13,049 bases of DNA from Peptoniphilus sp. (GCA_029983555.1 JASBZH010000039.1:1-13049), one strand, 5' to 3'. Numbered from the stretch's first letter, positions 4,800-13,001 are shown. The notes: a model not told the origin generated them from the sequence alone. Program-made: numbers and translations.

Positions 4800-6083
4800 A
4801 TGAGTATTTTACTTAGGAATATTTCTTTTCTGGATATAGAAAATGAAGAAATAATAAACAACATAGATATTTATATTGAAGGAAATAAAATTTCAAAGAT
4901 CGGAAAGAGTTTAGACGTAGATGCGACAGAGATTTATAACGGAGAAAACAAACTCGTAACTCCAGGATTTATCAATGCGCATACTCATCTTGGAATGAGC
5001 TACTTTAGAAATTATGCCGACGATTTAAATTTAATGGATTGGCTTAACAACGAAATTTGGCCAATTGAGGCCAAGTTAAATGCTGAAGACATTTATTATT
5101 CGTCTCTACTTTCTATAATCGAAAACATTAAGTCTGGTGTATCAACATTTTGCGACATGTATTATGAAATGGATAGGGTTGCAGATGCGTGCATCGAAAC
5201 TGGAATTCGAGGCGTAATTACAAGGGGACTTACTGACATAGACGGCAAAGGCGAAGAAAAGTTAGAAGAAATTGATGAACTCTATAAAAATTACAATAAC
5301 AAATCAAATGGAAGGGTAAAAGTTTATCCTGCGCCTCATGCAATTTACACTTGCAGTGAAGACTTTTTAAAAGAAATTACAAGGCGCACAAATGAGTTAT
5401 ATGACGGAATCCTTCACGTGCACTTATCAGAGACTCTTACAGAAGTAAACGACTGTAAAAAGGAACATGGCATGACTCCAATCGAATATGTAGAAAGTAT
5501 TGGAATGTTAGATAGCCACGTAATAGCAGCTCATTGCACTCACATAACTGATAGGGAAATAGAAATTGTAAAAGATAAAGAATTTTATCCAGTTTACAAT
5601 CCAAGTTCAAACTTAAAACTTGCAAGTGGATTTACTCCAGTGCAAAAATTACTCGATAATGGGATAACTGTGGCAATTGGCACTGATGGAGATTCTTCCA
5701 ACAACAATCAAGATATATTGGAAGAGATGCACATAGGTGGAATTGTAAATAAAGCTGTCGAAATGGACGAGAAAGCTGTTAAAGCTATAGAAATTTTAAA
5801 GATGGCTACTGTAAATGGTGCAAAGGCCATGGGATTTGAAAACTTAGGACTTATAAAAGAAGGATATTTGGCAGATCTTACCATATTTAATTTAGATTCA
5901 AATTCATTTACTCCAAGAAACAATCTAATCTCTGCATTAGTTTACTCAGCAAATTCAGACGATGTTTCTTGCACAATTGTAGATGGAAAATTCATCATGA
6001 AGGATAGACAAATTTTAAGCCTTGATGAGAGCAAAGTTAGAAAAATAGTAAACGATAGATGGGAAGATATTAAGAAGAGATAA
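4800..6083 (+). CDS. mtaD: MTA/SAH deaminase-type amidohydrolase
   Basis: The 427-residue product belongs to the metal-dependent amidohydrolases that deaminate 5'-methylthioadenosine and S-adenosylhomocysteine, by-products of S-adenosylmethionine use. It shows the full metal-site set: NAHTHLGMSYFR (His61, His63), HVHLSET (His208, Glu211), AAHCTHI (His245) and IGTDGDSSNNN (Asp296). NPSSNLKLASG (268-277) is typical of the MTA/SAH/chlorohydrolase subgroup. A beta-sandwich part is formed from both ends around the TIM barrel. It has its own extended -10 promoter. An 83-base gap before trpS shows no convincing terminator, so some readthrough is likely. Substrate choice within the subgroup (MTA, SAH, 5'-deoxyadenosine, other adenosines) cannot be fixed by sequence alone. 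Confidence 0.88.
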   Translation: MSILLRNISFLDIENEEIINNIDIYIEGNKISKIGKSLDVDATEIYNGENKLVTPGFINAHTHLGMSYFRNYADDLNLMDWLNNEIWPIEAKLNAEDIYYSSLLSIIENIKSGVSTFCDMYYEMDRVADACIETGIRGVITRGLTDIDGKGEEKLEEIDELYKNYNNKSNGRVKVYPAPHAIYTCSEDFLKEITRRTNELYDGILHVHLSETLTEVNDCKKEHGMTPIEYVESIGMLDSHVIAAHCTHITDREIEIVKDKEFYPVYNPSSNLKLASGFTPVQKLLDNGITVAIGTDGDSSNNNQDILEEMHIGGIVNKAVEMDEKAVKAIEILKMATVNGAKAMGFENLGLIKEGYLADLTIFNLDSNSFTPRNNLISALVYSANSDDVSCTIVDGKFIMKDRQILSLDESKVRKIVNDRWEDIKKR

Positions 6084-6166
6084 TTTTAAATAAAGATTTT
6101 ACTAGGTTTAGATATATTCTAAAGCTATTATTTATTGGATAGAAGAATTTAAAAGAAGGGAAATAA

Positions 6167-7156
6167 ATGGACAAAAAAGTAGTGTACAGTGGGATCCAAC
6201 CATCTGGGTCTTTAACTATAGGAAATTACATCGGAGCATTAAAAAATTTTATTGACTTACAAGACGAGTATAACTGCCTATACTGCATAGTTGATATGCA
6301 CGCGATTACAGTAGCGCAAGAGCCAAAGGATCTTCGCAAAAATACATTGGATGTTTTGGCGCTTTATTTGGCAGCTGGACTTGATCCAGAAAAAAGTATA
6401 ATTTATATACAATCACATGTGCATCAACACGCAGAGCTATCTTGGGTTTTAAATACAATTACAGGACTTGGACAACTTCAAAGGATGACTCAATTTAAAG
6501 ACAAAGCCAAAAAATATTCGGATGTTCAGGCTGGACTTTTAAATTATCCAGTTCTTATGGCAGCAGATATTCTACTTTACAACACTAGCCTTGTTCCAGT
6601 TGGCGAAGATCAAAAGCAACATTTGGAACTAACTCGCGATATAGCACAGAGATTTAACTCAAGATATTCCGAAACTTTCACATTGCCAGAAGTCTTTACT
6701 CCAAGAACTGGAGCAAGAATAATGTCACTTAAGGATCCAAACTTTAAAATGAGTAAATCCGATTCAAATAAAGACGCATATATATTGCTTCTTGATTCAG
6801 AAGATGAGACTAGAAAGAAAATAAAAAGAGCAGTGACAGATTCTTCTGGAATTTTTAGATATTCTGATGACCAACCAGGACTTAAAAATTTAATTAACAT
6901 CCACTCTTCTTTCTCAGGGCTTAGTGCAGATGAAATTGTTGCAAAGTATGAAAATGTAGGATACGGCGAATTTAAAGAAGATTTAGGCGAAGTTGTAGTC
7001 GAAGGTCTAAGACCTTTAAGAGAAAGATATAAGGAAATAAGAAGCGACAAAGAATATCTCGAAAAAGTTTATAAAGACGGAGCAGATAAAGCAAGCTACT
7101 TGGCAAACAAAATGCTAAGAAAAGTTTATAAAAAAGTCGGATTTATTCCAAGGTAG
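6167..7156 (+). CDS. trpS: Tryptophan-tRNA ligase (TrpRS)
   Basis: TrpRS joins tryptophan to tRNA-Trp using ATP in the cytoplasm. The 329-residue length is normal. The class I signatures are present: SGIQPSGSLTIGNYIGAL (8-25, with TIGN as the HIGH equivalent) and KMSKS (194-198). MAADILLY (131-138) carries the Asp expected to contact the tryptophan indole, and VGEDQKQHLELTRDIA is conserved. AGAAGGG precedes the ATG. Unlike many Firmicutes trpS genes, no T-box leader is seen in the 83-base gap upstream. A weak TATTAT at 6126-6131 lacks a good -35. A lipoprotein gene starts 8 bases after the stop and is probably co-transcribed. Confidence 0.97.
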   Translation: MDKKVVYSGIQPSGSLTIGNYIGALKNFIDLQDEYNCLYCIVDMHAITVAQEPKDLRKNTLDVLALYLAAGLDPEKSIIYIQSHVHQHAELSWVLNTITGLGQLQRMTQFKDKAKKYSDVQAGLLNYPVLMAADILLYNTSLVPVGEDQKQHLELTRDIAQRFNSRYSETFTLPEVFTPRTGARIMSLKDPNFKMSKSDSNKDAYILLLDSEDETRKKIKRAVTDSSGIFRYSDDQPGLKNLINIHSSFSGLSADEIVAKYENVGYGEFKEDLGEVVVEGLRPLRERYKEIRSDKEYLEKVYKDGADKASYLANKMLRKVYKKVGFIPR

Positions 7157-7164
7157 GTTGTATT

Positions 7165-7803
7165 ATGTGCTGCAAAACTTATAGATTTATTTTTATTTCA
7201 CTGATACTCGTTATATTATTAGCATTTAGCGGATGCAACCAAAATTCTAAAACCGAAAAGGTTACAAAAATCGACACTACAGGTGAAGCGGCTTCAATTG
7301 GAATAATTGGTGTAACCGATGAAAATTTTAGCTTTAAAGAACTGATAGACGATAATCAGATTTATTTTGATAGAGACTCAATGTCTTTAAAGAAAGAATT
7401 TTTAAAAGATGATAAAAATCTTGCAAGAGCTTATTCAATGCTTGGAATGTATGAAAAAGAAAATGGGGAAAATCTATTCTCTATAGTTAAAATTGAAGTT
7501 CGCGAAAAAAGTTTTACAAAAGGCGTGCTCACTTTAGATGTTTCTACAATTTCAAGTGTAAGAGAGATGCAAGAGCTAAATTATAAAATTGGTTTAGTAG
7601 ATGCCGATGGAAAAGAGATAAAAATTTTTGATGTTTCTTCTAAATCCGAAGATTTTACAAATAAAATTGATAAAACAGTAGAAACTTATGGCTTAGACGG
7701 TTATAATGAAACTAATGTAAAAATTTTAGGTGGCGAGATTAAAGACAAAGACAAAAATTCGATGAGTATTGAGCCATTAACTGATTTAAAAATTAAAAGA
7801 TAA
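7165..7803 (+). CDS. Putative lipoprotein of unknown function
   Basis: This 212-residue protein has a short lipoprotein signal: basic residues, a hydrophobic run (8-21), then AFSGC with the lipidated Cys at 24. The mature part is acidic-basic mixed and has no recognised motif or membrane segment. It may be a single extracellular domain, with regions such as VKIEVREKSFTKGVLTLDVS and YKIGLVDADG that look like beta strands. The ATG is 8 bases after the trpS stop. The ribosome binding site (AGGTAGG) is weak, so translation may depend partly on coupling to trpS. It sits between two tRNA ligase genes, but nothing links its function to them. The valine T-box begins directly after its stop codon. Confidence 0.8.
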   Translation: MCCKTYRFIFISLILVILLAFSGCNQNSKTEKVTKIDTTGEAASIGIIGVTDENFSFKELIDDNQIYFDRDSMSLKKEFLKDDKNLARAYSMLGMYEKENGENLFSIVKIEVREKSFTKGVLTLDVSTISSVREMQELNYKIGLVDADGKEIKIFDVSSKSEDFTNKIDKTVETYGLDGYNETNVKILGGEIKDKDKNSMSIEPLTDLKIKR

Positions 7804-7807
7804 GTTG

Positions 7808-8029
7808 CAATAGAAAAGAGGAGTAACAAATTTTCTGCACTAAGAGAGAAACTGTTTGGTGAAAAGTTTTTGTGGGAGTTTGTGAAGGTAGCTTTTTTGC
7901 ATCCCGAGTGAATGAAGTAGTTTGGGACGGGTGATTTCGTTAAAGATTTTTGAGAGTTTATTTTTTAATAAAAATTAAGGTGGTACCGCGTCTTTCGTCC
8001 TTAGGATGAAGGGCGCTTTTTTATTTTTA
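7808..8029 (+). promoter_or_regulatory. T-box leader, valine specific, controlling valS
   Basis: The stretch holds the ordered T-box landmarks. AGTA (7822-7825) lies in lower stem I. AGAGAG (7843-7848) and GGTG (7858-7861) are the upper stem I pairing motifs. GAAGGTAGC (7884-7892) has GTA (7888-7890) as the specifier, a valine codon. AAGGTGGTACCGCG (7977-7990) is the T-box proper, and its UGGU can pair with the ACCA end of tRNA-Val. A GC-rich segment (CCCG at 7903-7906, CGGG at 7928-7931) fits stem II/III. Uncharged tRNA-Val should stabilise the antiterminator and allow transcription of valS, folC and the HAD gene. The leader begins within a few bases of the lipoprotein stop. Its promoter must lie inside that gene or the RNA is part of the trpS transcript. 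This explains most of the 333-base gap before valS. Confidence 0.92.
7988..8022 (+). terminator. T-box regulated intrinsic terminator
   Basis: A 13-bp stem (7988-8000 with 8004-8016) containing several G-T pairs and a TTA loop runs into TTTTTT (8017-8022). Its 5' arm overlaps the end of the T-box sequence, as expected for the terminator that competes with the antiterminator. Confidence 0.92.
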
Positions 8030-8055
8030 TAAATTAGTAAAATATTTTAAGATTT

Positions 8056-8077
8056 TCACATTAACTATGTGATTTTT
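8056..8077 (+). terminator. Small AT-rich hairpin with T-run after the T-box
   Basis: TCACAT (8056-8061) and ATGTGA (8067-8072) form a 6-bp stem with a 5-nt loop, followed by five T residues. It lies between the T-box terminator and the valS start. The stem is weak, so it could be a leaky second terminator or a chance repeat. The rest of 8023-8127 is AT-rich, with nothing else recognised. Confidence 0.3.
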
Positions 8078-8136
8078 AGTTATAAGAAAAAGTTAAAAAA
8101 TTAATTGATTTTATAAATTAAATAAATGGAGGTAAA

Positions 8137-10788
8137 ATGAAAGAATTAAATAAAACTTATGCCCCAAAGGAGTTTGAGGAAAAAATATACGATTATTGGA
8201 TGGAGAATAATTTCTTCAGAGCAGAGGTGGACGAGAACAAAAAGCCTTATTCAATTGTGATGCCACCTCCAAATGTAACTGGTAACCTACACATGGGACA
8301 TGCCCTTAACAATACTATTCAAGATATTTTGATTAGAACAAAAAGAATGCAAGGCTACTCTGCGCTTTGGATTCCTGGAACAGACCACGCCTCAATTTCA
8401 ACTGAGTCAAAAGTTGTAGAGAAACTTAGAAAAGAAGGAATTGCAAAAGAGGATATTGGAAGAGAAAAGTTTTTGGAAGAAGCATGGGACTGGACTCATG
8501 AGTATGGTGGAAACATCGTAAACCAACTAAAAAAACTTGGAATTTCTTGCGACTGGTCAAGACAAAGCTTTACTCTTGATGAGAATTTATCTCATGCAGT
8601 TGAAGAAGTTTTTATTGAACTTTATGAAAAAGGACTAATTTATAGGGGAAATAGAATAATAAATTATTGTCCATCATGCGAGACATCAATTTCTGATGCA
8701 GAAGTTGAACACATTGAGCATGACGGATCTATCTGGCACTTTAAATACCCATTTGTAGATAGAGATGGCGGAATAGAAATAGCTACAACTCGTCCAGAGA
8801 CTATCCCTGGAGACCTTGCGATTGCGGTTAATCCTAATGATGAAAGATATAAAGATTTAGTTGGCGAGTACGTAATGATTCCAGTAATGGATGACAAAAA
8901 AATTCCAATTATTGCCGACGAATATGTTGACATGGAATTTGGTTCTGGTGCGGTTAAAATCACTCCATCACATGACCCTAACGACTTTGAAGTTGGAGCT
9001 CGTCACGACCTTGGACAATATATGATAATGGATGGCAAGGGACATCTAAACGAAAATGCAGGAGCTTATGCAGGCCTTGAAAGATTTGAAGCTAGAAAGA
9101 AGATTATAAAAGATTTTGAAGAAAAAGGACTGTTCCTCGGCAAAAAAGATCACCATAATGCAGTTGGTCACTGCGAAAGATGTGGAACAATTATTGAGCC
9201 TTTAATTTCTAAACAGTGGTTTGTAAAGATGCAGCCACTTGCGAAACCTGCTCTTGAAGAGTATAGAAAGGGAAATCTTAGAATTATTCCAGAGAGATTT
9301 GGAAAAGTTTATGAAAACTGGCTAGAAAATATTAGAGACTGGAACATTTCAAGACAGCTTTGGTGGGGACACAGACTTCCTGTTTGGTATTCTGATACTG
9401 ACGATGAAGTTGTAGTTTCAAAAACTGATCCATCAAACACAAAGGGTCACGAAAATAAAACTTACACACAAGACGAGGATACTTTGGACACTTGGTTTTC
9501 ATCTGCTCTTTGGCCTTTCTCAACAATGGGATGGCCAGAAGATACTCCTGAATTAAATTATTTCTATCCAACAGATGTTTTGGTGACAGGATATGACATT
9601 ATTTTCTTCTGGGTAATCAGAATGGTATTTTCAGCACTTGAACAAACTGGAAAGCTTCCATTTAAAGATGTTCTATTAAATGGACTTGTGCGTGATGATC
9701 AAGGTCGCAAAATGAGCAAATCTCTTGGAAACGGAATAGATCCACTTGATATCATAAAAGATTATGGTGCTGATGCTCTTAGGTTTACTCTTGTAACTGG
9801 AAACACTCCAGGAAACGACATGAGATTTTATATCAAAAGAGTTGAAGCAAATAGAAATTTTGCAAATAAGCTTTGGAATGCAACTAGATTCTTGATGATG
9901 AATCTACCAAATGAAGATATTGATTCAGACTTCGACGTAGAAAAACTTTCTTATACAGACAAATGGATAATTTCAAAACTTCAAAAAACTATAAAATCAA
10001 TTACAGAAAAAATAGACAAATATGAAATAGGACTTGCAGCTGATGATATCTACGATTTTATTTGGTCTGATTTCTGCGACTGGTATATTGAAATGGTAAA
10101 ACCAATTTTATATTCTGAAGATGAAGATAAAAAGGAAAACACAATAAAAGTTTTACTATATGTCCTTGAAAATATTTTAAAACTACTTCATCCATTTATG
10201 CCATATATTACTGAAGAAATTTGGCAAGCTCTACCTAATAGAGAAGAGGCGCTAATAATTTCAAGTTGGCCAAAATATGAAGAAAAATTTGTATTCGAAA
10301 AAGAAGAGAGAGCTACAGAATATATCGAAAATGCAATTCGCGAAATTAGAAATGCAAGAGCTGAGATGAATATCGAAAATTCTAAAAAATCTAATACCAT
10401 TGTAGTTACAAAGGATGAAGAGATTAGAGAAATTTTTGAAAACACAAAGGGAATTTTATTAAATCTTGGATTTTCAAATTCAGTTGAATTGATAGATGAA
10501 AAAGATAAAGAAAATGATGATAATATCTCAATAGTTTTAGATAGAGCAGAAATTCTACTTCCACTTAAAGATCTAGTGGACTATGAAAAGGAACTAAAGA
10601 GACTAGAAAAAGAACAAAAAGAAGCGACAAGTGAATTAAAAAGAGCTAAAGGAAAATTATCTAACGAAGGATTTATTTCAAAAGCTCCGGAAAAACTTGT
10701 AGACGAAGAAAAAGAAAAAGTAACTAAGTACGAAGAAATCTTAAAGACAATCGATGCGCAAATTGCGAAAGTGAAAGAAAATCTATGA
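8137..10788 (+). CDS. valS: Valine-tRNA ligase (ValRS)
   Basis: ValRS charges tRNA-Val and hydrolyses mischarged threonine. The 883-residue length is typical. PPPNVTGNLHMGHAL (43-57) carries the HIGH motif as HMGH, and KMSKS is at 525-529 in GRKMSKSLGNGIDP. The inserted editing domain (roughly 190-340) contains TTRPETIPGDLAIAV (217-231). The segment around 700 (LHPFMPYITEEIWQAL) belongs to the anticodon-binding region. About 810-883 is a charged coiled-coil arm that contacts tRNA. The usual DHAGIATQ segment reads DHASISTE (83-90), a divergence of unknown effect. GGAGG lies 4 bases before the ATG. Expression is expected to be controlled by the T-box upstream. The stop overlaps the folC start by four bases (ATGA). 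Confidence 0.97.
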   Translation: MKELNKTYAPKEFEEKIYDYWMENNFFRAEVDENKKPYSIVMPPPNVTGNLHMGHALNNTIQDILIRTKRMQGYSALWIPGTDHASISTESKVVEKLRKEGIAKEDIGREKFLEEAWDWTHEYGGNIVNQLKKLGISCDWSRQSFTLDENLSHAVEEVFIELYEKGLIYRGNRIINYCPSCETSISDAEVEHIEHDGSIWHFKYPFVDRDGGIEIATTRPETIPGDLAIAVNPNDERYKDLVGEYVMIPVMDDKKIPIIADEYVDMEFGSGAVKITPSHDPNDFEVGARHDLGQYMIMDGKGHLNENAGAYAGLERFEARKKIIKDFEEKGLFLGKKDHHNAVGHCERCGTIIEPLISKQWFVKMQPLAKPALEEYRKGNLRIIPERFGKVYENWLENIRDWNISRQLWWGHRLPVWYSDTDDEVVVSKTDPSNTKGHENKTYTQDEDTLDTWFSSALWPFSTMGWPEDTPELNYFYPTDVLVTGYDIIFFWVIRMVFSALEQTGKLPFKDVLLNGLVRDDQGRKMSKSLGNGIDPLDIIKDYGADALRFTLVTGNTPGNDMRFYIKRVEANRNFANKLWNATRFLMMNLPNEDIDSDFDVEKLSYTDKWIISKLQKTIKSITEKIDKYEIGLAADDIYDFIWSDFCDWYIEMVKPILYSEDEDKKENTIKVLLYVLENILKLLHPFMPYITEEIWQALPNREEALIISSWPKYEEKFVFEKEERATEYIENAIREIRNARAEMNIENSKKSNTIVVTKDEEIREIFENTKGILLNLGFSNSVELIDEKDKENDDNISIVLDRAEILLPLKDLVDYEKELKRLEKEQKEATSELKRAKGKLSNEGFISKAPEKLVDEEKEKVTKYEEILKTIDAQIAKVKENL

Positions 10789-12077
10789 ATTACGAAGAAA
10801 TTGTAGAAAACATTGAATCTAGAATGGGCCAGTTTAAGTCCAGTGGAAATGTGAGAATTAGAAAATTTTTGGAAAGTGTTGGTTCTCCACACAAAAAATT
10901 AAAAGTAATTCACGTTGCTGGCACAAATGGCAAGGGTTCAACGGTAAATTTTTTAAAAGATGTGCTTAAAAAAGATTATAGTGTGGGGACTTTTGTGTCT
11001 CCGCACCTTATAACTTATAGAGACAGAATAAAAATTAATGATGTCGAAATAAGTGAAGAAGAATTTGTTGAAATTTCAGAATTTATTTTAAAAAACGAAG
11101 ATGTTGTCGAAGAAAAATATGGAAGGCTCAACTTGTTTGAGTTTTTGACTATAATGTCAATAATTTATTTTGAAAGAAAAAATGTAGATATCGCCATAAT
11201 GGAAGTTGGAATGGGTGGAAGGGCCGATTCAACTAATATTTTCGACAAGGAAAAGTTAATTTCTATAATCACTTCAATTTCAATGGATCACATGGAATAT
11301 TTGGGAGATACAATTGAAAAAATTGCATCTGAAAAGGCTGGAATAATAAATGAAAATGGTCTTATAGTTACGACAAATAAAAACCCAAAAGTTTTAAAAG
11401 TATTGATAGATGAAGCAGAAGAAAAACACGCATCTCTATATTATTCTTATGATTTGGAAAAAGAAATCTTAAAATCAGATCTAACTGGTTCAGAATTTAA
11501 AATTAAACTTGATGATTGGGAAGATTTTTTAATAAAGCAGATTGGCGAGTATCAAATTGAAAATGCAATCGGTGCAATTTATGCACTCTACCTTCTAAAT
11601 AAGAAAAATATACTTAAAATTAATATCGAAGATATAAAAGAGGGTATCAAGAATTCTGTGTGGGCAGGAAGAATGGAAATCGTCTCAAGTGATCCACTAA
11701 TTATTTTAGATGGAGCGCACAATTTTGATGGAATAAAAAAATTGACTGAATCTTTAGAGAACTTTAAATTTAAAAAATTGCATCTCGTCATGTCAGTTTT
11801 GTCTGACAAAGAGCATGCAAAAATGCTTGAAGAAATTTCTAAATTTACAGACAGAGTTATTTTTGTAGATTTAAATTACAAGAGAAGCTCAAGCACAGAA
11901 GACTTGATAAAAGAGGCGAATAGCTTTGGGCTTGATGCAGAAGTTATGGAAATTGATAAAGCAATTGAATTTTATAAGAAAATTTATAAAGATGGAGATT
12001 TAATTTTGATGACGGGCTCTCTATATTTTGTAAGTGAGGCGCGTTCTAAGATTTTAAATTACGATTATAGTATATGA
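10785..12077 (+). CDS. folC: Folylpolyglutamate synthase / dihydrofolate synthase
   Basis: FolC adds glutamate to folates, and in some bacteria to dihydropteroate, using ATP. The 430-residue length fits. The Mur-ligase-like ATP loop is VAGTNGKGSTV (44-54), followed by SPHLITYRDRI (72-82). The metal-binding helix region is EVGMGGRADSTNIF, and ISMDHMEYLGDTIEKIASEKAGII is the family's central signature. LDGAHNFDG (308-316) marks the C-terminal domain, with Phe where Pro is common. The start overlaps the valS stop (ATGA), so translation is coupled. valS-folC is a recurring pair in Firmicutes. No other folate gene is in the window, so it cannot be told whether it also has dihydrofolate synthase activity. 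A GNRA-loop hairpin overlaps its stop codon. Confidence 0.94.
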   Translation: MNYEEIVENIESRMGQFKSSGNVRIRKFLESVGSPHKKLKVIHVAGTNGKGSTVNFLKDVLKKDYSVGTFVSPHLITYRDRIKINDVEISEEEFVEISEFILKNEDVVEEKYGRLNLFEFLTIMSIIYFERKNVDIAIMEVGMGGRADSTNIFDKEKLISIITSISMDHMEYLGDTIEKIASEKAGIINENGLIVTTNKNPKVLKVLIDEAEEKHASLYYSYDLEKEILKSDLTGSEFKIKLDDWEDFLIKQIGEYQIENAIGAIYALYLLNKKNILKINIEDIKEGIKNSVWAGRMEIVSSDPLIILDGAHNFDGIKKLTESLENFKFKKLHLVMSVLSDKEHAKMLEEISKFTDRVIFVDLNYKRSSSTEDLIKEANSFGLDAEVMEIDKAIEFYKKIYKDGDLILMTGSLYFVSEARSKILNYDYSI

Positions 12078-12099
12078 GGATGGGTAACCGTCCTCTTTT
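12076..12099 (+). terminator. Hairpin with GUAA tetraloop overlapping the folC stop
   Basis: GAGGATGG (12076-12083) pairs with CCGTCCTC (12088-12095) through one G-T wobble and closes a GTAA loop of the stable GNRA class. Four T residues follow. The 5' arm takes in the last two bases of the folC stop codon, and the ribosome binding site of the next gene begins 4 bases after the T-run. It could act as a partial terminator, an RNA processing or stability element, or a barrier to coupled translation. Confidence 0.6.
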
Positions 12100-12103
12100 A
12101 ATT

Positions 12104-12108
12104 GGAGG
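12104..12108 (+). promoter_or_regulatory. Ribosome binding site deciding the HAD start
   Basis: GGAGG lies 4 bases before the ATG at 12113. It supports this start over an in-frame ATG at 12074 that would overlap folC by four bases and add 13 residues ahead of the conserved first strand of the HAD fold. Confidence 0.75.
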
Positions 12109-12112
12109 TAAT

Positions 12113-12856
12113 ATGAAGGCAGTATTTTTTGATTTAGATGAAACAGTTTTACAGTCCAAAAAGATAAGCGACAATGTTTTCTATAAAATTAAGGACCTTG
12201 TAAATCCCAAGTTAGATAATCAGGACTTTTTAAAGACATTTAGGACCATTGCTCGAAAAAATCTCTACAAATATGCGGACTATCCTATAAATGATCTAAT
12301 TGGTCTTGCGCCAGTTGACTTACTGATGGTAGGAGATGACTATAAACTTGCAGACATTCCAAAGTTAAAGTCCGCCATAGCAGAAGATTTAAAGTCAGAA
12401 TATAAAGTGGACTTTGATGAGTTTGAGTTTTATAAAGAGATTTTAAATATGAGATACGATTATTCAGTCATAACCCCTGGCATGGTCGAATTAATTTCGG
12501 ATCTAAGAGATGAGGGTTATGTAATTGGACTTATAACAAATGGAGCAACTGAGGTTCAACAGGCAAAGATTGATGCTGCAAATATTAGAGATATCTTTGA
12601 TTATATTTTTGTATCAGGAGATTATAAAGTTGGAAAGCCAGACTTAAAATTTTATGAACTTATTTTAAAAGAAGTTGGAGTAAGTCCCAAAGATTCAGTA
12701 ATGGTTGGAGACAATGTGAGAAATGACTGCTTGGCAGCTCTTGCAATGGGAATGCATGCAATTCACTTTGGAGACGATCCTTTAAATTACAAGATGATTA
12801 ATGCAAAAAATGCAGAAGAAGTTAGACTTGAGATAGAAAAGTATTTTAAAGCATAA
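12113..12856 (+). CDS. HAD-superfamily hydrolase (subfamily IA type)
   Basis: The 247-residue product has the four HAD motifs in order. FDLDET (6-11) holds the nucleophile Asp7 and the acid/base Asp9. LITNGA holds the motif II Thr. VGKPDLKFY holds the motif III Lys. MVGDNVRND holds the motif IV acids. The segment of about 110 residues between motifs I and II is a mostly helical cap, as in subfamily IA. Such enzymes usually remove phosphate from small metabolites such as nucleotides or sugar phosphates, and the substrate cannot be read from sequence. Starting at 12113 puts the first strand (KAVFFDLDE) at the very N-terminus, as usual. It follows folC with a hairpin between and probably belongs to the T-box-controlled transcript. 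It converges on tRNA-Cys. Confidence 0.9.
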   Translation: MKAVFFDLDETVLQSKKISDNVFYKIKDLVNPKLDNQDFLKTFRTIARKNLYKYADYPINDLIGLAPVDLLMVGDDYKLADIPKLKSAIAEDLKSEYKVDFDEFEFYKEILNMRYDYSVITPGMVELISDLRDEGYVIGLITNGATEVQQAKIDAANIRDIFDYIFVSGDYKVGKPDLKFYELILKEVGVSPKDSVMVGDNVRNDCLAALAMGMHAIHFGDDPLNYKMINAKNAEEVRLEIEKYFKA

Positions 12857-12883
12857 AAAAAGATCTATCCGTTAAGATAGATC
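12855..12883 (-). terminator. Intrinsic terminator of the tRNA-Cys transcript
   Basis: GATCTATC (12862-12869) and GATAGATC (12876-12883) form a perfect 8-bp stem with a 6-nt loop. On the minus strand it is followed by seven T residues (12861-12855). It lies 4 bases beyond the CCA end of the tRNA gene and overlaps the HAD stop codon on the other strand. On the plus strand there is no matching T-tract. Confidence 0.8.
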
Positions 12884-12887
12884 AGTT

Positions 12888-12961
12888 TGGAGGCGACAGC
12901 CGGATTTGAACCGGCGGTAAGGGTGTTGCAGACCCGCGCCTTACCACTTGGCTATGTCGCC
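12888..12961 (-). tRNA. tRNA-Cys, anticodon GCA
   Basis: The minus strand folds as a 74-nt cloverleaf. It has a perfect 7-bp acceptor stem (GGCGACA/TGTCGCC), an encoded CCA end and U as discriminator base, which is the identity element for cysteine. The D arm runs from GCC to GGC. The anticodon loop is CTGCAAC with anticodon GCA. The T arm is GCCGG-TTCAAAT-CCGGC. Position 27-43 at the foot of the anticodon stem is a C-U mismatch, leaving four anticodon-stem pairs, and this is unlikely to abolish function. It has its own promoter and terminator, so it appears to be transcribed alone within this window. Confidence 0.96.
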
Positions 12962-12972
12962 ATAACAATATT

Positions 12973-13001
12973 AGTATAGCATCTCTATATATAAATTTCA
13001 A
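12973..13001 (-). promoter_or_regulatory. Near-consensus promoter of tRNA-Cys
   Basis: On the minus strand TTGAAA (13001-12996) and TATACT (12978-12973) are separated by 17 bases, with TGC directly before the -10 forming an extended element. The predicted start, about 7 bases after the -10, lies a few bases upstream of the tRNA 5' end at 12961. Confidence 0.82.

Noticed and set aside
6107..6123. TTTAGA-TATAT-TCTAAA inverted repeat between mtaD and trpS
   Set aside because: It has only six AT-rich pairs with no T-tract, and such repeats are expected by chance in this composition. It is not strong enough to call a terminator or operator.
6610..7050. A 146-residue antisense open frame within trpS
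   Set aside because: trpS is fully conserved here. The antisense product has no recognisable motif and is explained by the codon bias of the opposite strand.
12074..12112. HAD gene starting at the ATG that overlaps the folC stop
   Set aside because: The ATGA overlap is tempting after the similar valS-folC junction, but the ribosome binding site at 12104-12108 and the family's N-terminal strand favour 12113.
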